Shown here piece after piece: positions 34,678-45,672 of a stretch of 64,000 nucleotides of DNA. The stretch lies in contig JAIDSM010000141.1 of NCBI GenBank assembly GCA_029061225.1, forward strand, positions 1 through 64,000, read 5' to 3'. The stretch's first letter is position 1. Every line of letters begins with the position of its first letter. The position numbers were made by a program, and so were the translations under genes. The notes beneath the pieces are model-generated. The model worked only from the letters and a program-made list of their open reading frames with translations, ran no database searches and was not told the DNA's origin. The DNA comes from Muribaculaceae bacterium. Lineage in GTDB: Bacteria > Bacteroidota > Bacteroidia > Bacteroidales > Muribaculaceae.

Positions 34678-35876
34678 ATAGGCAGTCTTTTATTTTTACG
34701 GGATTGATTCTCCTGGCAGCTTGTACTTCGGAAATACCAATGGTCAACCTTGGTATAGACGACACATATTATATATCACGAATGTCTAAACTGCCGTTGG
34801 AATCAGCTTTGACAGGTGATGCCTACGTCTGGAAGGTGAACGGAGAGGAAGTGTCGACCGACCGGAGCTATGTTTTTATCGCCCGAGACGAGGGGTCCTA
34901 CGATCTATCTTTTGACATTATCGATGAGCGCACACCGTATCATTTCGACTTCACAGTAAACGTGCTTCATGAGGATGTGGAGTATTCTCCATATATATCA
35001 AAAGTATACGAATATTGTCCTGCACCGGGACAGTTCGTCAATGAAATGCCGAGATATGAGGAGGGAGATTCCTACGCCGACATTCTTCAGAAAGCCGAGG
35101 AGTCGATATCGGGTACCAACGATATAATGATAACGCTCGGCGGTTTCGGCGGATATGTTACATTCGGATTCGACCACTCGGTGATCAATGTCCCCGGAGA
35201 GTACGATTTCAGGATCTGGGGTAATTCTTTCTATGAGTTGACTGATACTTCAAGGAAAGGTGGGTCGGCGGAGCCGGGAATTGTGATGGTAAGTTATGAC
35301 TGGAATTGCAATGGTATTCCTGACGATGAATGGTACGAACTCGCTGGAAGTTCCTACCATAACACATCGACGATACATAATTATATGGTAAGTTATAAGC
35401 GTCCCGATGTCAACCGTATTCCTGTTCCCGACGAGAGTGGTTACTTATCCGATACGGAATATATACCATGGCATGATTCCGAAGGAACAGATGGATTTAT
35501 TCCAATGAATATTTTCCATACCCAGAGTTACTGGCCGGAATGGATCGAACATGACGAGCTGAACTTCAGCGGAACGCGATTACCCCCTAATGCGGTAGAC
35601 ACCAGTGGTATCGGGAGGTATTTTATTCTGTATTGCTTCGACTGGGGCTATGTAGACAATCATCCGAATGATTATGCCGACCTTAACAGTTTCAAGATAG
35701 ACTGGGCCGTCGACTCTTGCGGCTGTCATGTCGATCTGCCTGCAATTGATTTCGTCAGGGTGTATACCGGTCTTAACCAATATTGCGGTTGGCTTGGGGA
35801 GACATCCACCGAATTGTGCCGCGCCGCCGACCTTCATATCAAAGATCTGACCGGAATACTTCCGCAGGTGCCTTGA
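34674..35876 (+). CDS. PKD-like surface lipoprotein of the cobalamin locus
   Basis: A 400-residue lipoprotein: MNRQSFIFTGLILLAACTSE has a clear lipobox. Residues ~30-115 form a PKD/Ig-like domain (VWKVNGEEVSTDRSYVFIA). The rest carries DIMITLGGFGGYVTFGFDHS, IVMVSYDWNCNGIPDDEWYE and an aromatic-rich segment, a module common next to BtuG genes in Bacteroidetes. It may be an auxiliary corrinoid-binding protein; whether it corresponds to BtuH was not determinable. The ATG overlaps the btuG stop. Confidence 0.8.
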   Translation: MNRQSFIFTGLILLAACTSEIPMVNLGIDDTYYISRMSKLPLESALTGDAYVWKVNGEEVSTDRSYVFIARDEGSYDLSFDIIDERTPYHFDFTVNVLHEDVEYSPYISKVYEYCPAPGQFVNEMPRYEEGDSYADILQKAEESISGTNDIMITLGGFGGYVTFGFDHSVINVPGEYDFRIWGNSFYELTDTSRKGGSAEPGIVMVSYDWNCNGIPDDEWYELAGSSYHNTSTIHNYMVSYKRPDVNRIPVPDESGYLSDTEYIPWHDSEGTDGFIPMNIFHTQSYWPEWIEHDELNFSGTRLPPNAVDTSGIGRYFILYCFDWGYVDNHPNDYADLNSFKIDWAVDSCGCHVDLPAIDFVRVYTGLNQYCGWLGETSTELCRAADLHIKDLTGILPQVP

Positions 35877-35902
35877 GAGCTTATTAAAAAAAACGACATA
35901 CA

Positions 35903-36865
35903 ATGAAAATCAGAAAAATCAATCAGGCAATTGTATGCCTGACATTCGCGGCTTATCTCACAGCCGACGCATTCGTAGTGGATTGGGATAAGATCAGGCA
36001 TTGGGCCGGGGAAGGGACCAATAAGGCAGCGCTTGTCGTCCAGTTCAACGATGGCGGCGAGGAAAAGGCCTATGTATGGGGTTACCGATGGAGAGATTCC
36101 GAAACGCACCCTTCCGGTGAGGATATATTTCGCGCTATCGCCACTGAATGCGACGACCTGTATCTTTTCACCCAGTATACCGGATGGATGGGAAACACGG
36201 TCTGCGGCATAGGATACTCTCATTCAAATGCAGTGGCAGAGCATATCGGGTTTGACTTCGACACCGCTATGGAAGACCCGTGCATAAGTTTCAACTGGTT
36301 TTCCGCCAATGAGATGCTCGGACAGACATCCACTCCGGGATGGGACACTCCCGAGCTGTGCGAACGGGCTATCGAGGATTCGAAATCGACCCATATACTG
36401 GAGCATCCTATTGATGCCCGCCACTACGGTTATGCCTGTTACGACTACGACCATTGGCTTCGCTACGGAGGAGACTCGTCCATGCGCTGGCATGCCGGGT
36501 GGTATAAAGGATATTGGAGCTATTGGGTCGGAGGTGCCGACTCGGAGAGTCTCAGTTATTCGGGACTTGGATATTCGTCTCGCCGACTGTCTGATGGCTC
36601 CGTAGATGCATGGAAATATTCATTCCTTGACGGGCCCGTGGGCGGTGACTTCGACGGAGTGAGCGGAGCGACGGTCTCGTGGCATGAACTCGACTATGCC
36701 CATTTTGACAATGCGGGAATAACTATGCCGGATAAAGACACCGCTAACCGTTCAAGACAGATTTATCGCCCTGATGGCTCTATTGTCTATGATCTATCGA
36801 CTGCCGCGCCGGGAATTTATATCGTGGTGGAAGGCAACGAAACGAAAAAGATAATCATTCACTAA
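35903..36865 (+). CDS. Secreted cobalamin-locus protein with T9SS-like tail
   Basis: A 320-residue exported protein. After the signal peptide, one domain (~25-250) carries HWAGEGTNKAALVVQFND, YVWGYRWRD and HAGWYKGYWSYWVGG. The same domain opens the 1812-residue protein that follows. The C-terminus, ending APGIYIVVEGNETKKIIIH, resembles a T9SS sorting tail. Its place after btuB-btuG suggests surface corrinoid capture; BtuH-type identity is possible but unverified. Confidence 0.75.
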   Translation: MKIRKINQAIVCLTFAAYLTADAFVVDWDKIRHWAGEGTNKAALVVQFNDGGEEKAYVWGYRWRDSETHPSGEDIFRAIATECDDLYLFTQYTGWMGNTVCGIGYSHSNAVAEHIGFDFDTAMEDPCISFNWFSANEMLGQTSTPGWDTPELCERAIEDSKSTHILEHPIDARHYGYACYDYDHWLRYGGDSSMRWHAGWYKGYWSYWVGGADSESLSYSGLGYSSRRLSDGSVDAWKYSFLDGPVGGDFDGVSGATVSWHELDYAHFDNAGITMPDKDTANRSRQIYRPDGSIVYDLSTAAPGIYIVVEGNETKKIIIH

Positions 36866-36882
36866 TATTAATTCCAACAACA

Positions 36883-39800
36883 ATGGCAATGAAGAAAAAA
36901 GTTATTGTTTCGCTCGCGGTTATGGCGGGCGTGACAGCAGCCTATGCATTCCTGCCGCGCACTGTCCAGGGCATTCCATATGTTCCTAAAGACGACCACG
37001 CGTCGAATGCCAAGCGTGCTTCAAGCGACAACCCGTTTGACCCGGGGCATGACCTTTCTGTTCCGGAAGGTGACTTCACCTTCGACATGATCGAAAGCTG
37101 GAGCGGCGAAGGAGCAAACCGTGCTGCGCTGGTGATTCAATGGAATGATCCGGAAGAGACTGAGGCTCTCGTTTTCGGCTACCGTTGGGACGGTCTCGCT
37201 ACGGGAGCGGACATGATCCGTGCCGTGGTGGCAGACAATCCGCAGCTCTACGGCCTCATTCAGTACACCAACGTATCAAGCCCTACCGATCCGCTCGGCG
37301 GTTATACCATCAACGGTTTCGGATGGGACAGGGACGGCGACGGGGAGATAGCCCTCAAGGACACGAAAGACAATCAGATCTATTACTCGGAGAACGGCCT
37401 CTTTATCCATCCGCGTGGATACGATCCCGACAAGGGTGGATCGTCAGACTATGACTACGACGACTGGGTGGCTGTAGACGACGATGACTTCTGGGGAGCT
37501 GGATGGTACCTTTCTTACTGGTCTTACTGGGTAAAGGGTAGTCAGGAGAGCTCTTTCGGATATTCAGGTTGGGGCGCATCGGGCCGCGTATTGGAAGACG
37601 GCTGCTGGGACGGCTGGAACTTCTCGCTCGACATGATGCCGAGCGAATGGAAGAACTTCAAGGCTGCCCCCAATCCGATGCCTGAAGGAGCTGTTACAGA
37701 ATTCAAGGTAGACGGATTGTATTATAACCTTACGAACTTTAACTCACGCAAGGTTGCGCTCTCTGCCCCGTTCGAGATGGAAGGCGAGGAGATCACTGCC
37801 TACACCGGTGACATAACAATCCCTGCCACTATAACGGTTGGAGACGAGACATATAATGTCACTGAAATCATGGCTTCAGCGTTTGAGAACTCTGCGGTAG
37901 AGATAGTTTCGGTCCCCTCCTCGATCACTAAGATTGGAGATTACGCTTTCCGCAACAGCAATCTCAGGCATCTCGGCCTTGAAGAAGAAGGAGCTATAGT
38001 CTCAATGGGCAAAGGAGTGTTCAGCGGTTGCTCGGAGTTCTCGCAGTTCATCCTTCCGGCAGCTGCCAAAGTTATTCCGGATGAGCTATTTAAAGGCACT
38101 GCACTGACAGAAATCTCACTTGAAGGAATAGAGAGTATAGGCGTTTCTTCTTTCGAGGACTGTAAGTCTATCAGCAATCTTGATATTCCTGAATCTGTTA
38201 AATCTATCGAATCAAAGGGATTCCGCGGATGTACCGGTCTGACCGAAGTCAAGGTTAACAACACATTCCCTCCATCCTGCGCGGAAGATGCTTTCGCTCA
38301 AGCATCCGACGAAGCTACGCTTTATGTGCCGATGGGTTACACGCAATCTTATGCTGCGGCCCTTGGTTGGAATGTATTCAAGAAATTCGACGAGTTTAGT
38401 CTTGAAGTCAACGTCGGCGACAGGTTCGCTATCTCAGGCATAGCCTATATCGTCACGGGAATCGAAGAAGACGCACGAACGGTCAAGGTGACTTACCAGA
38501 AGACAGTCGGCGACAAGACGGAAACAGCAGCTATAGCGGATGCGAATAAGGAAGGATATACCGGTGCTGTCGAGGTTCCGGCAGCGATCTCATATCAAGG
38601 AAAGGAATTCAGTGTCAACGAAATTGAAGAGAAGGCATTCTACGGAGCAAGCGAAATGACTTCCGTTTCTCTCCCTGTCGGAATTACATCGATTCCTCCA
38701 TATACTTTCCAGGATTGCACCTCACTCGGTTCGGTCTGTCTGCCGGCAACAGTGACTGAACTCGGATCCAATGCTTTCGCATATTGTGAATCACTCTCCG
38801 ATATCACTCTTCCGGAGGCAATCTCCTCGATTGGTAGCCGTTGCTTCCAGAATGCGGGCATATCGTCTGTAAACATTCCTTCCTCGTTGACTTCTTTGCC
38901 CGAATATTGTTTCTATGGAACCGCTCTCACGTCTGTGACTATCGGAGATCAGATAGAGACAATTGGCGCCAACTGTTTTCAGAACTGCAGGCAGCTGGCC
39001 TCGGCAGTACTACCCTCAGGTATAGAGAGTCTTCCTTCGAGCTTATTCTCCAACTGCTCTTCCCTGCAGTCCATCATCATTCCCGAAAGTGTCGCCGCCA
39101 TTGGTAGCAGCGCCTTTGCCGGATGCACGAGTCTGGAAGCCGTATCTATTCCTGCATCTCTCAAGGAGTTGAGCCACGGCATGCTTCAGAATTGCTCTTC
39201 ACTTAAGGAGATAGTGGTTCCGGCAGGAATAACATCACTGCAGAATCAGGTCTTCAGCGGTTGTAGCTCTTTGGAGAAGGTCACTATGAGTCCTGAAATC
39301 AGCGTCATCAACCAGAGTGCCTTTGCCAACTGCACCAATCTGCATACCATCGCCTACCACGGAGATAATGAGAATACAATCCCGGGCATCATCAAGCTCT
39401 CTGACAATACTCTAAGGATAGACCAGTATGCTTTCCAGAACTGCAAGGCCATCACTGAAATCATCCTGCCTGACGGATTCACTACCATTGGTGGTCGTGA
39501 GCCGTTCAAGAATACCGGAATCAGCGAGCTTATCATTCCCTCTTCCGTAACCGCGATGAATCAGAACTACATATGCGGAGATAATGAGGCTGTCAAATTC
39601 TATATGTGCGCAACCGAACCCGTTGCGGTCAATAAGTTCACTTTCGCTAAGTCAAGTGGCGATTACGCCTTCCCCGTCATTGTTCCTACAGGTTATGCCG
39701 AGACCTATAGGGAGGCCGCTAACTGGAATTGGTATTCCATAAGCGAGCCTGTAGTGGAAAGCCTGTCACTCGCTGAATTGAGTATTAACGACGGCATCCT

Positions 39801-42321
39801 TTACGGACGCATGGACGTGAACTACGATATTCCTCTTCCCGAACGTTTCGCCCTTGTCAACAATGCAATCGCGCTTGACGGCTTCGCTGTCTCTGTGTCC
39901 CTGACAGGCGAAAATATCGAGCCGTTGGAAGTGGAGATTTCCCCTGCTGCCGATGGCACATTCTCAGTTAAGCTCGAAGGATTCAAGGGTCGAGCTGGTG
40001 TCACTGCTGTAGCTCATGCAGTCAAGGGAGAAAGCAGTTATGATTCTGAGGCTGCCGAAGTAGATGTCAAGGTATCCGTACCTTTCGCTTTCGCTCAGTC
40101 TGAATACAATGCGCACTTCGACGAGCAGTTTACGCCAGAGCTTGTATTTGATGATGACTCCTACTCTATAGCCGACCTTAACTTCAGCTCTTCCGACAGC
40201 GACGTGGCCTACGTCAACAAACGCACCGGTGCCGTAAGCGTCAAGCGTGTGGAAGGAAAGTCTGTAATCAGGGCTTTCGTCGTTGACAATCCTGAGATTT
40301 ATACTGAAATGACTGTGCATGCAGCTCTCGCTAAGCCTGTGGAAGGTTTCGTTCTCGGTGATGGAAACAGGAATATCACTCTCAGCTATATGGACATATA
40401 TGCTCTTTGTCCCTCTGTAGTGCCTACTGATGCCGACATTCAGAGCTACGACATTGAGATCTCTGATCCCGAGGTGGCTACCACCTACAGCGTTACAGCC
40501 TTCAATCCTACCCGCAAATATTTCGAGCTTGTCACCCACAAACCGGGCGAGATCGACTTAACATTCAAGGCCCAGGATGGAAGCGGAGTGGCCTCGACCT
40601 ATCATTTCATCATAAAGGATTCAGACCGCAGCGAGGCTAAGGATTCATGGCAGGACGGAACATTATGGCTCAATGAGGATTGGTTCGGACATACTAATGG
40701 TTCAATCAATTATATTGAAAAAGACGGCACGGTCCGCTATCGCGCATATGAATCGCAGAACCCCTATGAATCATTTGGCTGCACTTCTCAGTATGCTATG
40801 ATTTTCGGAGGAAAGCTATATGTCATGTCTAAGCAGGAGACTGACGGAGGCGACACAAGAAGAGGCGGAGGCCGTCTGGTGGTAGCCGACGCGAAGACCC
40901 TTAAGAAACTCGCCGGTTTTGACGACATTCTCGATGGCGGCGACGGACGCGCTTGTGTAGGCGTCAATAGTGAAAAGGTCTATATCGGAACCACGGCCGG
41001 AATAGCGGTATTCAATCCCACCACTCTGGCCATCACCGGAAGAGTGGAAGGAATCGAGACAGGAAGCAAATACGCAAATCAGCTTGGCGACATGGTATGC
41101 GCCGGTAAATATGTGTTCGCCATCAAGCAGGCTTACGGCACTTATGTAATCGACACTGAAACCGATAAGGTTGTTACTGTTCTTGGCCGCAACGAAGACG
41201 GCACGGTCTTTGCTCATCCTCAGGGCGTGACCATGACAGCAGACGGACTGGTATGGATTGCCGCTACTTCATCCGCCAACGGCAGGGCTACAACCCTATA
41301 CTGTTATGATCCTTCGGATCTGAATCTCGTCAGGTCTGTGGAAATGCCGGAGCATCTGTCCATCACCTGCGGATGGGGAGCCTGGCGTTCCACCAACTTC
41401 TTTGCAGAGAAAGATGACGTGGCTATATGGTTTGGCTCGGGAGTTGAGGCAAGTATTGTATCCGGAAATTCCGGTTACTATCGATGGGATACCAAGAGCG
41501 ATGTAAATACGCTTCAACCTGTGTTCGTCTTCCCCAACGACCTTGCGGGCATCAACGAGAATACGAAACAGGCTCCTTACGCTACCGTACGCTACGACGA
41601 CCGGAACAATCAGCTTCTGATTGCGGCTACACACGGTGCTTCTTCCAACTACCGTTACACTTGGCTGCATTTCGTCGACTGCGCTAAGGGAGAGATTGCT
41701 AAGACAATCCGCCTTAAAGACTATTATTGGTTCCCCGCAATGCCTGTATTCCCTGATAAATACGCTCCTGAATTTGACGAAATCGAAGACCTCGAGCTTG
41801 ACATGAACGACGACAAGGATGGCCGCGTCATTGATATCAATGTCACCGACCGTGACAATATTGACAAAGCCATCAGTCTTTCTATCGTGGAAGGAGAGCC
41901 TTTAGTGACCATGGAAGATAATCCGGTTATCCCGGCTGCCGGGGACCCTGTGTTCGAGACTACCTTAGAAGCCAACAGACTGAAGGTAATCCCGTTGAGA
42001 CAGGGAACCGGTGAAATAAACCTCAAGGCGGAGTCAAACGGTGTCTCAACTTATCTCTCATTGCCGGTGACTGTTAAGGATGAGACTTCAGGCCTCAACG
42101 GGATCTCAGGCGAAGGTGCGCTCATGAGCGTGACTGGCCGTAGGTTCCATGCTGTAGGCTTCAACGGCCACACCATGCATGTCTACAATGCCAACGGCAT
42201 ACTCGTAGCTGCATTTGATGTAGTGAACGACGATTTCAGCCTTGACCTTCCATTAGAGACAGGCATGTATGTCATCGCCGACTTTAATTCGAACCGCACA
42301 CTCAAGTGTTTCATAAAATAA
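36883..42321 (+). CDS. Giant secreted protein: locus domain, BspA leucine-rich repeats, BtuG-like propeller, T9SS tail
   Basis: An 1812-residue exported protein. Order: signal peptide (1-25); a domain (~65-255) matching the preceding protein (SWSGEGANRAALVIQWND, WYLSYWSYWVKG); BspA/LRR_5 leucine-rich repeats (~325-475 and ~575-900, e.g. IPESVAAIGSSAFAGCTSLE); Ig-like or linker regions (~960-1250); a DUF5074 beta-propeller (~1256-1620) opening LWLNEDWFGHTNGSINYI; and a T9SS-like tail ending NSNRTLKCFIK. The propeller resembles BtuG and the next gene's product. It probably captures corrinoids at or beyond the surface, with LRRs as adhesion or spacer. Functional claims are inference. ATG 36889 is an alternative start. 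Confidence 0.85.
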   Translation: MAMKKKVIVSLAVMAGVTAAYAFLPRTVQGIPYVPKDDHASNAKRASSDNPFDPGHDLSVPEGDFTFDMIESWSGEGANRAALVIQWNDPEETEALVFGYRWDGLATGADMIRAVVADNPQLYGLIQYTNVSSPTDPLGGYTINGFGWDRDGDGEIALKDTKDNQIYYSENGLFIHPRGYDPDKGGSSDYDYDDWVAVDDDDFWGAGWYLSYWSYWVKGSQESSFGYSGWGASGRVLEDGCWDGWNFSLDMMPSEWKNFKAAPNPMPEGAVTEFKVDGLYYNLTNFNSRKVALSAPFEMEGEEITAYTGDITIPATITVGDETYNVTEIMASAFENSAVEIVSVPSSITKIGDYAFRNSNLRHLGLEEEGAIVSMGKGVFSGCSEFSQFILPAAAKVIPDELFKGTALTEISLEGIESIGVSSFEDCKSISNLDIPESVKSIESKGFRGCTGLTEVKVNNTFPPSCAEDAFAQASDEATLYVPMGYTQSYAAALGWNVFKKFDEFSLEVNVGDRFAISGIAYIVTGIEEDARTVKVTYQKTVGDKTETAAIADANKEGYTGAVEVPAAISYQGKEFSVNEIEEKAFYGASEMTSVSLPVGITSIPPYTFQDCTSLGSVCLPATVTELGSNAFAYCESLSDITLPEAISSIGSRCFQNAGISSVNIPSSLTSLPEYCFYGTALTSVTIGDQIETIGANCFQNCRQLASAVLPSGIESLPSSLFSNCSSLQSIIIPESVAAIGSSAFAGCTSLEAVSIPASLKELSHGMLQNCSSLKEIVVPAGITSLQNQVFSGCSSLEKVTMSPEISVINQSAFANCTNLHTIAYHGDNENTIPGIIKLSDNTLRIDQYAFQNCKAITEIILPDGFTTIGGREPFKNTGISELIIPSSVTAMNQNYICGDNEAVKFYMCATEPVAVNKFTFAKSSGDYAFPVIVPTGYAETYREAANWNWYSISEPVVESLSLAELSINDGILYGRMDVNYDIPLPERFALVNNAIALDGFAVSVSLTGENIEPLEVEISPAADGTFSVKLEGFKGRAGVTAVAHAVKGESSYDSEAAEVDVKVSVPFAFAQSEYNAHFDEQFTPELVFDDDSYSIADLNFSSSDSDVAYVNKRTGAVSVKRVEGKSVIRAFVVDNPEIYTEMTVHAALAKPVEGFVLGDGNRNITLSYMDIYALCPSVVPTDADIQSYDIEISDPEVATTYSVTAFNPTRKYFELVTHKPGEIDLTFKAQDGSGVASTYHFIIKDSDRSEAKDSWQDGTLWLNEDWFGHTNGSINYIEKDGTVRYRAYESQNPYESFGCTSQYAMIFGGKLYVMSKQETDGGDTRRGGGRLVVADAKTLKKLAGFDDILDGGDGRACVGVNSEKVYIGTTAGIAVFNPTTLAITGRVEGIETGSKYANQLGDMVCAGKYVFAIKQAYGTYVIDTETDKVVTVLGRNEDGTVFAHPQGVTMTADGLVWIAATSSANGRATTLYCYDPSDLNLVRSVEMPEHLSITCGWGAWRSTNFFAEKDDVAIWFGSGVEASIVSGNSGYYRWDTKSDVNTLQPVFVFPNDLAGINENTKQAPYATVRYDDRNNQLLIAATHGASSNYRYTWLHFVDCAKGEIAKTIRLKDYYWFPAMPVFPDKYAPEFDEIEDLELDMNDDKDGRVIDINVTDRDNIDKAISLSIVEGEPLVTMEDNPVIPAAGDPVFETTLEANRLKVIPLRQGTGEINLKAESNGVSTYLSLPVTVKDETSGLNGISGEGALMSVTGRRFHAVGFNGHTMHVYNANGILVAAFDVVNDDFSLDLPLETGMYVIADFNSNRTLKCFIK

Positions 42322-42336
42322 TCATTCAATGAATTC

Positions 42337-42380
42337 AAGGTCCGTGCCCAAGGGCTCTCAAGGTTCGGGGGCACGGACTT
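42337..42380 (+). terminator. Hairpin between two cobalamin-locus genes
   Basis: TCCGTGCCC (42341-42349) pairs with GGGCACGGA (42369-42377), extended by AAG/CTT with a bulge. A short T-rich stretch follows. It could attenuate transcription into the last gene. Confidence 0.55.
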
Positions 42381-42395
42381 CATTTATTTCCAGAC

Positions 42396-43781
42396 ATGAA
42401 GAAATTATATCTTATTCCGTTGATTGCCTCATACATTGCCGTTTATGCTGAAAGCGACTACACGAAAGGAGTGTTCATCGTCAACGAAGACTGGTACGGA
42501 CATCAGAACTCCACGGTAAACTATCTCCTTCCTGATGATCCTGAAGGTGACTATTGGGAATACCGCGTGATACAGAAGGAAAACCCGGGAATGGAACTTG
42601 GATGCACAAACCAGTTTGGCGCTATATGGTACGATAGGTTTTATTTCATAGCCAAACAGGAAAAGGATCCGGGAGCGGCCGTGACCGGCGGTCGCATTAC
42701 GGTAGCCGACGCTAAAACTTTGAAGGTCCTTTATCAGAATGAGCTTATCGACCCGTCGGGAGCTCAGTGCGACGGACGCGGATTTCTCGGAATTGACCGC
42801 CATAAGGGTTATATATCCTCAAGCAACGGTGTTTGGGTATTCGATCTTGATACTTTCACTGTCAAAGGAAAGATAAAGGGCACTGATAACCCGAATGCAG
42901 GTGATGACAAACCCAATACAGACCCTACAGGTTCATTGTATTTCGGGCAGAGCGGTTCGATGACGATGTCATCGGGAAAGGTTTTCCTTGCGCATCAGCA
43001 GGCCGGACTCATAGTGATAGATCCTGTGGAGGATTCGGTAATTTCCGTTATTGATATGGACGTTGTGGCCGAAGGAGCCGGAATAGGTAGCGTTGTCACG
43101 GCTAAGGATGGATCGGTATGGGCAAGTGTGGCGAAAGACACTAAAGGAACAGGCGCGACACTTCCTTTCCTTGTGCGTGTGGATCCTGCCTCACTTTCTT
43201 CTGAAGTCGTATCGCTTGAGCAAGGGGTTTTCGCTCCTTCCAATTCATGGTATGCATGGACTCCCGACACATTCTGCGCTTCCTCGCAGACTAATACGCT
43301 TTATTGGAGCGGTGGCTCCAATAGTTGGTTCACTGGTAAATATGTATATAAGTTCGATATAGATACAAGAACGGCTGTTAAGATTATTGATCTTGATGCC
43401 GACGGGGAGAAATGGAAGATTTACGGATGTTCGATGCGCATCCACCCTCTCACTGATGAATTGTACGTATCGCTCTATCGCGAGTTCAGCATACCTACCT
43501 ATCTGACACGGCGTTATGATAGCTCCGGCAACATACTGAAGGATTACAGTATGATCTCAAATTACTGGTTTCCTTCGATTCCGGTTTTTCCGCAGACCGT
43601 CTCCCACGACACTGGAGTGGATGAAATCTGCGGTCGTGATATATTTTGTAAAGGAACTGTCTATGACCTGCATGGACGTGCAGTAAAGACAGATGCTGAA
43701 TTTGGCAGATGGGAAGGCATCAGTGCCGGAGTATATATTTGGAGAGGTAACGGAATATCTAAAAAGATACTTATTCCTTGA
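42396..43781 (+). CDS. Secreted BtuG-like beta-propeller with T9SS tail
   Basis: A 461-residue exported protein. Signal peptide MKKLYLIPLIASYIAVYA, then a DUF5074-type propeller starting FIVNEDWYGHQNSTVNYL with GRITVADAKTLKVLY, closely parallel to the propeller in the giant protein. The ~60-residue C-terminal segment (VYDLHGRAVKT, ISAGVYIWRGNGISKKILIP) is a type A T9SS tail. Unlike BtuG it is not a lipoprotein, so it would be exported by the Por system. It closes the cobalamin locus. Confidence 0.82.
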   Translation: MKKLYLIPLIASYIAVYAESDYTKGVFIVNEDWYGHQNSTVNYLLPDDPEGDYWEYRVIQKENPGMELGCTNQFGAIWYDRFYFIAKQEKDPGAAVTGGRITVADAKTLKVLYQNELIDPSGAQCDGRGFLGIDRHKGYISSSNGVWVFDLDTFTVKGKIKGTDNPNAGDDKPNTDPTGSLYFGQSGSMTMSSGKVFLAHQQAGLIVIDPVEDSVISVIDMDVVAEGAGIGSVVTAKDGSVWASVAKDTKGTGATLPFLVRVDPASLSSEVVSLEQGVFAPSNSWYAWTPDTFCASSQTNTLYWSGGSNSWFTGKYVYKFDIDTRTAVKIIDLDADGEKWKIYGCSMRIHPLTDELYVSLYREFSIPTYLTRRYDSSGNILKDYSMISNYWFPSIPVFPQTVSHDTGVDEICGRDIFCKGTVYDLHGRAVKTDAEFGRWEGISAGVYIWRGNGISKKILIP

Positions 43782-43808
43782 TCGCCTGCTTATATTGAAG
43801 TTGTGGCA

Positions 43809-43840
43809 TTTGTGAGGTAGCGGAATTTTTTGTAACTTTG
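43809..43840 (+). promoter_or_regulatory. Promoter of the second ABC-F gene
   Basis: TTTG (43809-43812) and TAACTTTG (43833-43840), 20 bp apart. Confidence 0.7.
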
Positions 43841-43848
43841 CACTCTGA

Positions 43849-45495
<1,647 letters not shown>

Positions 45496-45532
45496 TCCAT
45501 GCCATCTCAAGATTAATCATGATAGACCGGGC

Positions 45533-45601
45533 TAAATCAAGTTAGACCAACATAAATCAAGCTGAATCAAGATAAATCAAGCTGAATCAAGATAAATCAA
45601 T
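45533..45601. repeat. Tandem tract of ~10-bp AATCAAG-based units
   Basis: Alternating AATCAAGCTG and AATCAAGATA units after the ABC-F gene, with more diverged TAGACC-containing copies at the left edge. Confidence 0.7.
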
Positions 45602-45604
45602 CAA

Positions 45605-45640
45605 AAAGTCCGGAGCCAAACACCTCCGGACTTTCATTTA
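45605..45640. terminator. Terminator between ABC-F and recQ
   Basis: AAAGTCCGGAG (45605-45615) pairs with CTCCGGACTTT (45624-45634), followed by a T-rich stretch. It lies between convergent genes. Confidence 0.75.
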
Positions 45641-45672
45641 ATATTTGATATTTTATCTTTAATATTTAATCT

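Noticed and set aside
39964-40539. 191-codon minus-strand frame inside the giant cobalamin-locus gene
   Set aside because: Antisense to a clear domain-rich protein; no start signals.
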